Assembly: GCF_963678635.1 (NCBI RefSeq)
Contig: NC_087067.1
Span: 20,518,596 to 20,582,595, forward strand
Source of the DNA: Symsagittifera roscoffensis
Lineage: Eukaryota > Xenacoelomorpha > Acoela > Convolutidae
Direction of reading: 5' to 3'
DNA: 64,000 nucleotides
Positions 43,906-56,099 of the stretch are shown piece by piece. How positions within the stretch are numbered: the first letter of the stretch is position 1; every line of letters begins with the position of its first letter. The notes under the pieces were generated by a model. That model saw nothing but the letters and a program-made list of their open reading frames with translations. It made no database searches and was not told the origin of the DNA. The translations under genes and the position numbers were made by a program.

Positions 43906-44444
43906 CTAGGTTCGTAGTTCGTTCTTGAGCTTTGCTGGGCCCTGGCATAGCTGCCCGTCCCATCTCCATCGTTCGCATAGTGTGAGCGCTGCCTTGGGTT
44001 GGAACGCTCCTCCCAACTGCTCCCATTCAAGATCGCGTCAAGCTTCCGCACCATTAAGTCAGATTTGTCATCTAACCTTTTTTCCAGGCTAGTCATCGTA
44101 TGAGCGTAGGTATTATCATGATTGTTCAACAATCGCTCGATCTCTCTTGTCATCCTAGACTCTCTTTATTCAGACTCCTTGTTTGCCTGTGCCAGGCTCT
44201 CCGCCAGGCATTGATCGGTGTTGCGAATCAATTGAGCCTGATCAACCCTCGCCTGCGACTTCACGTGCGTTAGTTCGTCTCTCAGATTCTCTCGACCCTG
44301 GTGAGCTCTCTCGTCAACTTTATCTATTCTCTTGGTCATGTCCCGTCTCAGTTCATCCAGACCATTCATTACGCCAGCGAACATGTCACTTATATCGCCA
44401 GTTGCCCCAAATGGCGGGGTTAGTCCCAAAGAAGATGAGGTCAA
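43899..44444 (-). pseudogene. Coiled-coil gag-like region, element 2
   Basis: Two ORFs with heptad-like Leu, Glu and Arg runs (LDELRRDMTKRIDKVDERA; MTREIERLLNNHDNTYAHT), then LVRKLDAILNG and a Ser/Arg/Asn-rich end. Same position and composition as the 352-codon coiled-coil ORF of element 1. About one break. Confidence 0.55.
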
Positions 44445-44465
44445 CTGCGGCTGCAGCCTGGTACT

Positions 44466-45143
44466 TTATGACGCACCGCCTTTTTGCTTGCTCATCGACG
44501 TCATCAATCTGTCGAAGGTTGATGACGCTCCCATCGTTATCCCATCTGACATGGGCCTGGTCGGCGAGGCGGACGACGCCTTCCCGCTCATGTCGTTTCT
44601 TGGGCACGGTGTGAAGTTCACGTCCGGATGGGTTATCTCCGGGTGGTCATAACCGGAAGATAAACCTTCAGTTCGTAGTGACGCCATGCGCTCATCGTAC
44701 AAAGACTTCCAGCTCTTCTTGGCCTTCAAACCCGATTGTTCTTCACTCGGGCTTATGCTCGACATCATCGCGTTGTTGCTCTGCTTGGCCAGAGATGAGT
44801 GGGTGTTAGCTGGATGTGAAAATTCTCTTCTCCACCTATGACTCTTGGTCTCCGATTTGGACATTCCCCTGAATAACACTTTCTCTCGCGGCTCGACCTT
44901 GGAACGCTCCGAAGTCTCCTCCGTCCTCTCAACTTCCTCCCGCTCGAGGTCCTCGCTCGGCTCAAAGTCGGGTCGAATAAACGTCTGTTCTCCTTCGTCA
45001 AAGGGGTCCACAAGCGTTTCTCTCGCGGGTCCGGCCTCGGCGCTCCGCCCTTGATCGCCATCGAGGTTTTTCTCGCTCCTTAGATTCATTTCGCTCACTG
45101 AAAGATCAGGTTGACCTTTAGTCGTTTCGTTTTCAGCAAACAC
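44466..45143 (-). CDS. First ORF of element 2, unknown function
   Basis: 225 codons from an ATG. Very acidic in residues 1-85 (Glu- and Asp-rich), then basic and Ser-rich. No known domain. It opens the coding part, like the 185-codon ORF of element 1. It overlaps no other credible gene. Confidence 0.5.
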   Translation of the reverse strand: MFAENETTKGQPDLSVSEMNLRSEKNLDGDQGRSAEAGPARETLVDPFDEGEQTFIRPDFEPSEDLEREEVERTEETSERSKVEPREKVLFRGMSKSETKSHRWRREFSHPANTHSSLAKQSNNAMMSSISPSEEQSGLKAKKSWKSLYDERMASLRTEGLSSGYDHPEITHPDVNFTPCPRNDMSGKASSASPTRPMSDGITMGASSTFDRLMTSMSKQKGGAS

Positions 45144-45803
45144 GTCGGAAGCGCTGCTAAACGAGGACTAGCTACGCCTAATTTTAAATTTTCGCCTGCT
45201 TCCCTTGCTCAGCCTGGGAATCTTAGTAGTCGATCCTAACGAGTCCCTGCGCTGCATACTTTTTACCAAATAACAATACTCTTATAAATTAATGGCGATG
45301 CACACGTACCGCAAACAAGTTCAAAGTAAATTACTTAACGCTGCCTCTTTGATCTCGTAAGTATCAAAATGTCTCTTAGATTTCTCAATGACAATCTTAG
45401 TGACTCAGCTAAAGTTACACACACAGGGCCTACTCAGTATTGATATAATGCTAACTCAACCCTGTTGTATAGTATAACGGTATCAAAAAATTTTCACAAG
45501 ATATAATCAATACACAAAACACAATTGATAATCAGATAAAAATATCCTACAGGTGACTGCAGTATCACGTCGGCAGTATCAATTTACCACCACACTCTTA
45601 TCAAAACACTGCTTTGTTAAAATCAAACAACCTTTGGTAAAAAGCAGTGATGATTCATTAACAGATCAATAAAACTTAGTCTTAAAGAAAAAGACTTCCC
45701 TCAATCGGAACGATCCGAAAGAACGAAGCCCAGGACACAGTATTCTCAAGTGAGTGTGTATTTGCCTAATACAACGACCGAGGTCTTCTTTTAGGTGTCC
45801 TGC

Positions 45804-45842
45804 GATTGCCCGAGCTGTCCTACTAAGTAGCTCAAGGCAACC
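45804..45842. promoter_or_regulatory. Conserved leader stem-loop, copy 2a
   Basis: GATTGCCCGAG pairs with CTCAAGGCAACC across a loop containing CCTACTAAGTAG. The stem changes TTGCC/GGCAA against CTGCC/GGCAG in element 1, so pairing is kept. Confidence 0.5.
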
Positions 45843-45987
45843 TCTGATCGAAAATTTCTAAAGTCTATGAAAAAGCTCCCCCACATCCGGAACGCTCCAA
45901 GTGCACGAGAGCAGCGAACAACTTTTCTTCTCGAGTGAGTGTGTATTTGCCTAATACACTCACCGAGGTCTTTTTTTGTTTGTCCCC

Positions 45988-46027
45988 GGATTGCCTGAAC
46001 TTTCCTATTAAGTAGCTCAAGGCAACC
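45988..46027. promoter_or_regulatory. Conserved leader stem-loop, copy 2b
   Basis: GGATTGCCTGAAC pairs with GCTCAAGGCAACC across a loop containing CCTATTAAGTA. Same design as 2a, within the second unit of the duplication. Confidence 0.45.
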
Positions 46028-46219
46028 ACACAACCAAAATCACAATCAAAAAAAAAATTTTTGGTTCGGGTACTTCTGATATACCCGACCTAGAATCCAA
46101 AGTTGATCACAAATTTCCGGGTCAAAATGGGCTCCAATGATCCTAATAAGCACGCCTAATATCCTAATATGATCTTAATTAAATGGATATTTTCCGTTTC
46201 CCAAATTGCCACTGAATGT

Positions 46220-46790
46220 TTCCTCAAGTTTCCACAAGGAGGGTTGTTAAGAGGTTTAAGTCTCTCCGGAGGGTTACTTCGGAGGGTTGTTAAGACACTT
46301 AGCCTACTTCGGAGGGTTAGCTCGGAGGGTACCTTAGCCACCCAAGTGACTTCGGCGGGTTCCTCTTCACTCACTAAGGAAGGTCAATTAGAGGCTTAAT
46401 ATGCTCCGGAGGGTTACCTCGAAGGGTTCTTCCAAAATTATCAAAATTTCTTAACCTCACTTAGAAGGGTCTTCCACTAGCTTCAAAAAGCGTCAAAACA
46501 AGCTAAATTCTCTATGGGGTGTTGTTTTTAACTTCTTTGGAGGGTCTCGTGGAAAATCTCCACTAAGGAGGGTTGCTAAAGGGCTTAAGTCACTCCGGAG
46601 GGTTACTCCGGTGGGTCCCGCAAAAGTCAGAAAAAAGGTTAATTTACCGCAATAAAGCCTCTGAATGCAGTGTATTGCTTAAAACCAGGTTGGTTGACAC
46701 GGTCAACCTTCCCAGCAGGATAAAAATGTGTTTTGATAAAATTTTCTGCCGCTCGGAGGGTTACCTATAATTTGGACCCTCCGAACCAAC
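46220..46790. repeat. Cluster of CGGAGGGTTA-like words
   Basis: At least a dozen copies or near copies (CTCCGGAGGGTTAC is the fullest form), 15-60 bases apart, on the plus strand. It corresponds to the CCCTCCGGATT cluster in the element 1 leader but with the GGG/CCC side exchanged. Confidence 0.6.
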
Positions 46791-48012
46791 AAATTCTAAA
46801 AAAATTTTCTTTTCCGAGATTATCAACCCAAAAACGGTTGCGGTCCTGAAAAGCGGTCCAAAACGTCGACTTATGGTACAAAACTTATCCCAATCGGTTT
46901 GCTAGTCTTTGAGAAATCGCCAAAAACATGTTTGTCCAAATGGCCTTTTTTCACCACCTATATATGTTCTGAGAAACTTTTTCCGCAATTCTTATTGAAA
47001 GTGCCTAAAAATACTTGAAACGAGCGTATTAGCCCTGTACGGCACTGGAATGATGCAAAAACCGGACCAAAATTGGTTTGGAGACAAAAAGTTGGCCAAT
47101 AACTCCGATTCCTTCTTTTTCCAATCCTTAAGTCGTTAGCTCTATCCACGGAGCTAATCGGAGGATTACTCAAGAATTTTTCTGGCAGCCGAGCACCTTA
47201 TGCTAGCACACTCCTAACACCAATTTTATTGCTCTAACTCTAAAAAGTCAAAAACTCGATCCCCAAAACAGATTGACAAAATTCAGAAAATTATCGAAAT
47301 TTTGATCGAAAAATTTTTGTTTTTTCCAACTTCTACTGAGTCCTTTATCACGCGGTTTCTTTAGTCAGGGGGATCGAACGACGTAGCTACTCCCTATAGA
47401 AAAGCTTTTTACTGTTCGGAAAAGCTCGGATATCCAAAAATTTGGGGGTCTATATTTTGGTCGAAAATCGATAATTTTCGACGAAATTTGGGTGTTTCTT
47501 GGGTCTAAATAGGAGATAGATAATATATGATAAGGATAAAAACCTATAAGTAGTCGTTATTGAATAATACTATACCCTCTTTTGCACCAAAATACCCGAA
47601 TTAAGACCCTTAACTCGGAAATTTGTAATCGATGGAGGGTACAATCGGACCACACCAATCTTGCCCCCCACCACTTAAGTTTTGATGAAATAGTACCCGA
47701 ACGATACTAAAATTTTTTCAACGATACCCAACAGTCGTTGTGGATGTTGTCCCTGATGTCCTTGTCGAGTGTGGAACACGTCGGTCAGCTTGCCACTCTA
47801 CCCTCCGGCCACCGGCAAAATCACCATTAACGTGCTTAAATACTCAAATTACACTCAAGGGAGGGTATCCAACCCTTCACCAAAACACGCAATCTTTCTA
47901 TCAGAAATGATATAAATCAACCTGAAACAACAACAAATAGGAAGGTCCGATCACATCTCGTCCGGAAATAACATATAAACTGTCACTTTATGTTTTTTAC
48001 TGTTTTTGGTTT

Positions 48013-48866
48013 TTTTGGAATTTTTACTGTTTTTTGTACTTTTTTGTTTTCAAATAAAATTATTTTTGGCTTTTTCCTGGTTATACACTTTTTTTGTTTG
48101 GTTTTACGCTTTCGCTTTTAAGTGTTTTTGGTCCCGGGACCTTGGGACAAGCGGGCTCATGACTTCCCACCTAACCCTCCGGCCCCCGGAATTTTCGGTG
48201 TTAACTAAGTTAAAAAGCTAAATAGTACTAGGCGGAGGGTACGCACCTTCCCCCTAGTACAAAAAGGGTCATTAAGGCCTCTAACTCGGGCTTACGCCCG
48301 GAGCGGAGGGTTCGTCGCTGAAACGCTTGCTGATCATGATGGTCTTATGCTTTTGACAGGCCCACCCAGGAGCGTCATAAAAACGTCTATGTAACATTCG
48401 CCCAAATACTACACAGCGACGGAGCGTAGAAAAAGTACCTATTAACGACTGGCAGGCGTCAGTTACCTTAATCCTACTCGTTTTTCACCGTCTCGACCTT
48501 GCCATTTGATTTTCTGTTTTTTTTGGAATTTTTACTGTTTTTTGTACTTTTTTGTTTTCAAATAAAACTATTTTTGGCTTTTTCCTGGTTATACACTATT
48601 TTTGTTTGGTTTTACGCTTTCTATTTTAAATGTTTTTGGTCCCGGGACCTTGGGACAAGCGGGCTCATGACTTCCCACCTAACCCTCCGGCCCCCGGAAT
48701 TTTCGGTGTTAACTAAGTTAAAAAGCTAAATAGTACTAGGCGGAGGGTACGCACCTTCCCCCTAGTACAAAAAGGGTCATTAAGGCCTCTAACTCGGGCT
48801 TACGCCCGGAGCGGAGGGTTCGTCGCTGAAACGCTTGCTGATCATGATGGTCTTATGCTTTTGACA
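48013..48866. repeat. Direct duplication of a 345-base leader segment
   Basis: 48013-48358 and 48516-48866 are almost identical (TTTTGTACTTTTTTGTTTTC near the start to GGTCTTATGCTTTTGACA at the end). A third partial copy of the end lies at 49192-49320. Between the copies is the first 125 bases of R1 (48390-48515). Confidence 0.85.
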
Positions 48867-49191
48867 CAGCGACGGAGTATCAGGGTTCCGCGGAATATCA
48901 AACTCCAATATCAAAATATCAAAATATCAAGTTACTGTTTTTAGGCAATCAGTCAAACGACTTTTGATCAGCTTTCGCTTACATGCGAACACAACCACAT
49001 AGCTGAGTCTCGGATCCTCAGACTACGTGATTGCTATTAAAAACACGGCTCCAATATCCTATTTTATTATGTTTTTGTGTGACAGTTCTATAGTAAATCC
49101 ATTGGAGATGGATTGACCCTTTCCTCTTTCTAGCTACTCATACTCTAAAATATCAAGTTATACCGGTGTTAATTCAAAGTTCTATGGCATC
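48390..49191. repeat. Broken-up R1 pieces
   Basis: 48390-48515 matches the first part of R1 (TGTAACATTCGCCC...) and about 48940-49191 matches an inner part (CAGTCAAACGACTTTTGATC...). They are separated by the duplicated leader segment. This points to rearrangement between R1 copies rather than fresh insertion. Confidence 0.65.
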
Positions 49192-49320
49192 AAAAAGGGT
49201 CATTAAGGCCTCTAACTCGGGCGTACGCCCGGAGCGGAGGGTTCGTCGCTGAAACGCTTGCTGATCATGATGGTCTTATGCTTTTGACAGGCCCACCCAG
49301 GAGCGCCATAAAAACGTCTA

Positions 49321-50055
49321 TGTAACATTCGCCCAAATACTACACAGCGACGGAGCGTAGAAAAAGTACCTATTAACGACTGGCAGGCGTCAGTTACCTT
49401 AATCCTACTCGTTTTTCACCGTCTCGACCTTGCCAGTTGATTTTCTGGTCTGTCTAGGGCTAAGTAAAAAGTTACTATTTTTAGGCCATCAGTCAAACGA
49501 CTTTTGATCAGCTTTCGTTTACATGCGATCACAACCACATAGCTGAGTCTCGGATCCTCAGACTACGTGATTGCTATTAAAAACACGGCTCAAATATCCT
49601 ATTTTATTATGTTTTTGTGTGACAGTTCTATATTAAATCCATTGGAGATGGATTGACCCTTTCCTCTTTCTTTAACGTTCTTATCTCTCCCAATTTGTGG
49701 CACGGGAGGGTTCCGCGGAATATTTCTTCCCCACTGAAGCTTCCTTTTCCACTAATTTCCACTGCTAAGGATCCTATCGTGTTATTGCCACGATAAGAGA
49801 CTCCGTTTTTCTCGTGTTCCCGCACGACCGTTTCTCACTATATTTGTTGTTGTTCTCTTTTTCGTTACTTTTTGTCAAAATGGCCGTCTTTTTGTATTTC
49901 TCAGAAATACTTGCCCGTCAATCGAAACTTTAAAATTTCAAACTTCCGGAATATTTCGACCCTCCTTCGCAGCACTTTTTTGTTACTAAGGCCTTTAGTC
50001 GTCTTTTTCTGTCCCGCCGGAAGGTCGCGCTGTGCCAATCTGGCAGAATGGCACA
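49321..50055. repeat. R1 LTR-like repeat, right copy, flanked by TCTA
   Basis: Starts TGTAACATT and ends GGCACA. It is preceded by AACGTCTA and followed by TCTACATG, so TCTA stands on both sides like a 4-base target-site duplication. Removing it would leave a continuous stretch like 24040-24060 (ATATGCTTTTC). About 97% identical to 25168-26050. Most simply a solo LTR. Confidence 0.7.
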
Positions 50056-50880
50056 TCTACATGCTTTTAACCGTCTCTACCAAAGCCAGTTCTTTGTGTT
50101 GTCCTTTTAACATCGAATCGACAAAATCGTTAGTGTTTCGGGCTTCGGCCAGAACGCTCAGATTAAATTAATTACATGCGAAAATAGTGAGCTCATGGAT
50201 AGGTCTCAGTACCCAGACCACGAGGTCACTCCTAAAAACAGGGCTACTACTTTTTTATCAAATTACTATAGTTTTTGGTCAACAGATAAAAAACATCATT
50301 CCCATCGGAGTTGGATCAACCCTTACCCTCAACTCCTAGCTTCTCATTAACTGAAAATGAATTCGATATTAATTAAATTCAACTCAGGGCATCCTGAATA
50401 AGCTAAAAGTTGTTTAAAATGGAGTTTGAGTTCTCTTTCCAAGACCCTTCCGGATTCTTGAATCCGGACGAAGAACAAACTTATCTTCTTCCCGGAAGGC
50501 TAGTCACGTCGTCCCAGCACCCTTCCTGGTTCTCGGGAATTTATTTGCAATGATTGTAGCTGCAAAATCGTTACAGCTCGTAATGGTCTTCCGTCAATAA
50601 TCTCGATCACAATTTCCACTTGTTGCTTTTCTCTCGTTCGACTTGTCTTTCTTAACGAATGTTGTTGTTCTGTTTTCCGCAGTTTCAGTGATCGCAAAAA
50701 CTAAAATTGTTACTTGTCTTTGACGCTAAAATCGAAATTTCAAAAACCATTTTTTAAAAAGTCAGGCTAAATTAACCATTACCATTCCCAATTCGCTAAA
50801 TCGTATGATTAGCACTACTAATCCGCCAAAACCGCCAATTTTCCACGCATTCAAACAGCTTTCTGGTCGAAAGTCACATC
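50056..50880. repeat. Diverged R1-relative, right copy, and AT-rich sequence
   Basis: Matches 24045-24600 in order (CTACCAAAGCCAGT, CAGACCACGAGGTCACTCCTAAAAA, AGGGCTACTACTT) at moderate identity. No ORF. The R1 copy at 49321-50055 lies at its left end as if inserted in it. Confidence 0.5.
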
Positions 50881-51576
50881 ACTCTATCGGACCCAATTTG
50901 GTTTCGCTTAAGACATGGGACTACAAAATCGTGTTACAACTTAAAAGCCGTGCCAAAATACCACCGACTCCAGAAATGAGAACGCCCCAATGGATAGGGC
51001 TTTAAATACCTAAAACAAGCAAACTCCGTTAAAAACAGGTTTAGTAACTCAAGTGTACCATCAGTTTTTATAGGACAGTGGACCTGTGATCCATTTCAGA
51101 CGGATCAAACTAAAACCTCAACATATACCTGTGAAAAGACACTCAAGAAATTAAGTTAACTACTCACATAGTGACGCGACTCTAGCAATAAGTAAATTTT
51201 GTAAGTAAAGCAACTGTAGAAATTTTTAGGGAATGACTAGTTTTAACTCAAAATATTTTACTGTTTTGAACATTGGGCAGCTTCACTCGTCTACCTGCGC
51301 AATCGAGTTTGTTTCTAGCCCAAAGATGGCACTCTCGTAGGAACTCGCGATGATATTTGTCGTGAACAAGACAGCTCTACTGGAATTGGTTATCTCCGAT
51401 TACTCTAGCACAATTTTTGGTCAATTTTCCCGCTCTTATGTCTTGAGTCTTCTGATTTTATTGACTTCTTCTTTCAGTTGCCGCGATAAGCTTGAGAATG
51501 ACAAAATCGATTCAAATTTTTCAAAAATTACCGTCTCCCCCAAAAACAACGTCAAACTTTAGAATTTGACCGACTG
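50881..51576. repeat. R2 dispersed repeat, left copy
   Basis: Pairs in the same direction with 61622-62312 at about 80-85% by eye (TTTAAATACCTAAAACA, GGGCAGCTTCACTCGTC, TTCTGATTTTATTGACTTCTTCTTTCA). The two copies bracket element 3. They could be its LTRs, or a separate repeat family. No coding capacity. Confidence 0.6.
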
Positions 51577-54500
51577 CCAGACTCCCTGAACTCAAGATAG
51601 TTGTCCCCATAGTGCGTCGTCGTCATATCCGTGAGTCTTTAGAAGGCTGAATGTGTCTCAAGATGCAGTGCCGGTGGTCATTCACAGAAGTTTGCAGCAG
51701 ACTCAACCATATCTACATCCATAAAGTTCACGGCCACGAAAAATTGTCATTCTATAGCTAAACAGCAATCAAAAACTTCATCCAACTGCACTTTGGTTTC
51801 CAGCTTTATAAACCTTTAAAAAAAACTTTTTTTGTCGACCAAGTCAAAAAAATATCATGCAAAATTTTGATAAATTAATAAAAATAGTGTATTAGAAACA
51901 ATAGTTTGTAGGTTAACATTTTTTTGTTCCCTCAAATTTCACCTTCAGTTACGCTCCAGCCCAATTCTTTTCCCGCTCAAGAATACATCCAGAATACCCG
52001 ACCTAGTTCGTCTCCCTTGCCTTTGAAGTTTTGGGTCTAGACATGCTTCACACCGTGATCTGCCTTTCCAATTTTTCCAAGTCATTGGAAAGGATCACAA
52101 ATCCTTCCCACGCTTTCAGTTGCTCATAGGCCCGCATTTTTTTCTGCTCTTGTAATCTTCGAAATTTGTTTGGTAGCTTCTTCACCTTGGGTTCTCTTTT
52201 CAAGCAAAGGGAGTGGTGTAAGCTCCAGCTCACATTTTTTTGCTAAATATTCCTCCAGTATCGACTCCCTCGCTTCAGTGTTATCTCTAGATGCCTTACC
52301 AACCCTTTTTCCTCCCGTATTTATTACATCACGATGGTTAAGCAGCGGCCTCATGAAAGCCTCCGCCCCATTTCTGCCAGGAGTTGACGATATATATTTT
52401 TTTGGTGTTTCTTCATGTGGTTTTTCGTCAAGACATACAGCCAAGAAGTCAATGTCGCCCTGAACACGAGAAAACCGGATACGATTTCACTTCCATCGGT
52501 ATGGCGAATACGTCCAAACAACTCAAGCCTCCTGCTAAAATCAATCACAAGTATCGCCTCCACGGTTGATGCTTTCGACTCTCGGTATTTCATCACGTTT
52601 TCCTCAACCCATCGCAGTGCTAGCAGCGAATTCACCACGAATACGGTCGCCTTTTGTTGATGATCTGGTAACCCAATTGCCCGAATTTCCTCAACGTCCC
52701 GTAACAAGCAGAGGTTGAACTTCTCTGAACTTCTCTGGATACCACGCGGTCAGTGCTACACAAAAACATGAATAAGCTCCATGCGTCAGTGATTGCGCTC
52801 TCCAGAAGCCTCGAGCAAAGATTCGAGCTCCATCATCTTCGAGTGTATCCAATCATTCTCTTCTAGAGCTGCGTCGTTATTGAGTACCTTACCGCTCGTA
52901 CTTTGATTTTCAAAGTCACTAGATTTCTCCTTCTCCAAACTCAAGATCTCTTATCCCCAGGTATAACTGAAACCCACTACCCTGGGTCCTGGTACTGCTC
53001 CCCTGATTTTCTTAAGCAGCTGGTGCGAGTGATGTGAAATTCTTGCCAGTCGTACACACTTGGGTGCCGAAAAAGCCTTATCAATCATCACCCTGTGGCT
53101 AGACGCTTCCATCATTGACATTTGTTACGGGTAATGGCTCCCACAGAAGTTTGCCATGACCGATCTCACCATGGACTTCGCATTCATTGGCAGGCATTAG
53201 GGTTCACTCGCCAAGAATCCCCTTTCTGCTTCCAAGCCGACCTTCCATCCCATAATATATTTCTGAATCATTTGAAACACTCCAGGCCAGGACATCACAT
53301 TCAATGCCGTAACTGATGCTGTTAGGATTCTAGCATCTCTAGTGACTCCAGACCACATATTTTCGAGAAGAATCCTTGTGCTGTTGCCAGGTTCACAGTA
53401 GTACTCGCGTAACAGTGAAAGGCGGCAACAGGAGTAGCAGTGCCAGCAATTTTGACTTAGACCGACTGCCAGACTCCCTGAACTCAAGATCGTTATCCCC
53501 ATCGTGCGTCGACGTCATATCCGTGAGTCTTTAGAAGGTTGAATGTGTCTCAAGATGCAGTGCCGGTGGTCATTCACAGAAGTTTGCAGCAGACTCAACC
53601 ATATCGACATCCATAAAATTCACGGCCACGTAAAATTGTCATTCTATAGCTAAACAGCAATCAAAAGTTGATCCAACTGCACTTTGGTTTCCAGCTTTAT
53701 AAACCATTTTTAAAAATTATTTTTTGTCGACCAAGTCAAAAAAGTATCATGCAAAATTTTGATAAATTATTAAAAATAGTGTATTAGAAACAATAGTTTG
53801 TAGGTTAAAATTATTTTGTTCCCTCAAATTTCATGTGAGTTCACGCTCAAGCCCCAATTCTTTTCCTTACTCAACACTCATGGATACATCCAGAATACCC
53901 GACCTAGTTCGTCTCCCTTGCCTTTGAAATTTTGGGTCCAGACATGCTCGACATCGTGAGCTGCCTTTCCAATTTTTCTTAGTCATTGGAAGGGATCACA
54001 ACTCCTTCCCACGCTTTCAGTTGCTCATAAGCCCGCATTTTTTTTTACTCTTGTAATCTTCGAAATTTGTTTGGTAGCTTCTTCACCTTGGGTTCTCTTT
54101 TCAAGCAAAGGGAGTAGTGTAAGCTCCAGCTCACATTTTTTTGCTAAACCTTCCTCCAGTATCGACTCCCTCGCTTCAGTGTTATCTCTAGATGCCTTAC
54201 CAACCCTTTTTCCTCCCGTATTTATTACATCACGATGGTTAAGCAGCGGCCTCATGAAAGCCTCCCCCCCATTTCTGCCAGGAGTTGACGATATTTTTTT
54301 GGTGTTTCTTCATGTGGTTTTTCGTCAAGACATACAGCCAAGAAGTCAATGTCGCCCTAAACATGAGAAAACCGGAGATACGACTTCACTTTCATCGGTA
54401 TGGCGAATACGTTCAAACAAGTCAAGCCTCCTGCTACAATCAATCGCAAGTATCGCCTCCACGGTTGATGCTTGCGACTCTCGGTATTTCATCACGTTTT

Positions 54501-55316
54501 CCTCAACCCATCGCAGTGCTAGCAGCGAATTCACCACGAATACGGTCGCCTTTTGTTGATGATCTGGTAACCCAATTGCCCGAAATTCCTCAACGTCCCG
54601 TAACAAGCAGAGGCTGGACTTCTCTGGATACCACGCGGTCTGTGCTACACAAAAACATGAATAATCTCCATGTGTCAGTTTGATACTCTAGAGATTGCGC
54701 TCTCCAGAAGCCTCGAGCAAAGATTCGAGCTCCATCATCTTCGAGTGTATCCAATCATTCTCTTCCAGAGCTGCGTCGTTATTGAGTACCTTACCGCTCG
54801 TACTTTGCTTTTCAAAGTCACTAGATTTCTCCTTCTCCAAACTCAAGAGTTCTTCTCCCCAGGTATAACTGAAACCCACTACCCTGGGTCCTGGTACTGC
54901 TCCCCTCATTTTCTTAAGCAGCTGGTGCGAGTGATGTGAAGTTCTTGCCGGTCGTACACACTTGGGTACCGAGAAAGTCTTATCAATCATCACCCTGTGG
55001 CTAGACGCTTCCATCATTGACATTTGTTACGGGTAATGGCTCCCACAGAAGTTTGCCTGACCGATCTCACCATGGACTTCGCATTGATTGGCAGGCTACA
55101 GGCTTTACTCGCCAAGAATCCCATTTCTGCTTCCAAGCCGATCTTCCATCCCAGAATATATTTCTGAATGATTTGAAACACTCCAGGCCATGACTTCACA
55201 TTCAATGCCGTAAATAGATGCTGTTAGGATTCTAGCATCTCTAGTGACTCCAGACCACATATTTTCGAGAAGAATCCTTGTGCTGTTGCCAGGTTCACAG
55301 TAGTACTCGCGTAACA
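51571..55316 (-). repeat. 1.89-kb tandem duplication of the last-ORF region, element 3
   Basis: Unit 1 is 51571-53415 and unit 2 is 53463-55316, both starting CGACTGCCAGACTCCCTGAA, about 95% identical by eye. Each contains FSVPKCVRPAR, LESLLEASGE or equivalents, and GLPDHQQKATVFVVNSLLAL, which match the last ORF of element 2. About 47 unrelated bases separate them. Both units are broken. Confidence 0.85.
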
Positions 55317-55557
55317 ATCAGCCAGGATCTGCACCTCGTTTTTCTCTTTCTTAGTATTATGATCAAACCACATGGCCAAAAATCTTCACTGAAACGACAG
55401 AATTCTCGGGCAAGATCGTCCGTCACAGGAGTGCCCTCCACCTGCGGTTGGTCGAACGAGGCAAGTGCCTTGCTCCATCTTCTTTGGTGGTTCGTCTCCA
55501 GATCTATCCGCTTTCTCTCTAGATTCTTCGCAATGATGCAAAGTCAGCTGTGTATCA

Positions 55558-56099
55558 CATTCAAGTTCCCCAGGTCCTCATCTTTCCCAGGTGAAATTTT
55601 TATCCGTACCGTGATCTCTTCATTCAAACTCGCTTGAGGCTGCAGGCACCAAGAAGGTCTCAATAGCCTCCAGACTACTGCCAAGTTGGCAAACAGTACT
55701 TTGTCCTCACCACCTAAGCTCAATTCCCCTCTTTTCTATGGTCGTGGTACACAGATAGTCTCGGTTCCATTCTCAAGAAGCACGCCCAGACTCGGCTTTT
55801 ACCTTTGCGTCGTGTCAATTTCAATTATCATTCAAGTTCCCCAGGTCTTCATCTTTCCCAGGTGACATTTTTATCCGTACCGGGATCTCTTCATTCAAAC
55901 TCGCTTGAGGCTGCAGGCACCAAGACGGTCTCAATAGCCTGCAGACTACTGCCAAGTTGGCGCAGAGTGCTTTGTCCTCACCACCTAAGCTCAATTCCAC
56001 TCTTTTCTGTGATCGTGGTACACAGATAGTCTCGGTTCCATTCTCAAGAAGCAAGCCCAGACTCGGCTTTTACCTTTGCGTCGTGTCAACTTCAATCAT
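55558..56099. repeat. 271-bp tandem duplication, element 3
   Basis: TCAAGTTCCCCAGGTC starts each unit near 55561 and 55832; both end near ACCTTTGCGTCGTGTCAA. Identity is about 95% by eye. Confidence 0.85.

Larger units (their letters stand above)
26821..45143 (-). mobile_element. Element 2: giant Ty3/gypsy-type retroelement, coding part
   Basis: In minus-strand order: N-terminal ORF, coiled-coil ORF, capsid and two zinc knuckles, aspartic-protease-like region, reverse transcriptase/RNase H, LSGE linker, integrase, tail plus macro domain, AT-rich spacer, coiled-coil ORF, SGNH ORF and at least four more ORFs. At more than 18 kb of coding length it is far larger than usual Ty3/gypsy elements (about 5-10 kb). 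Pol and the SGNH ORF read open over long distances; overall it is broken, with perhaps eight to ten breaks. It belongs to the same lineage as element 1 but is a different family. Its leader extends right to about 48-50 kb. Confidence 0.8.
45690..46030. repeat. 188-bp imperfect tandem duplication in the element 2 leader
   Basis: GAGTGAGTGTGTATTTGCCT occurs near 45750 and 45938, each followed by CCGAGGTCTT and then by one copy of the conserved stem-loop (45804-45842 and 45988-46027). The element 1 leader has a single copy. Confidence 0.75.
45144..48389. other. Non-coding leader block of element 2
   Basis: More than 3 kb without a credible ORF. Contents in order: AT-rich sequence to 45.65 kb; a roughly 188-bp imperfect tandem duplication with two stem-loops; a GGAGGGTT motif cluster; a stretch with AACGATACCCAACAGTCG near 47727, shared with element 1; then T-rich sequence. 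It is a diverged relative of 21.0-24.0 kb and is probably the LTR/5' untranslated region of element 2. Confidence 0.55.

Noticed and set aside
25168-50055. R1 copies as the certain LTR pair of element 2
   Set aside because: High identity and TG...CA ends fit, but the right copy has TCTA on both of its own sides, which fits a solo LTR. Left as possible only.
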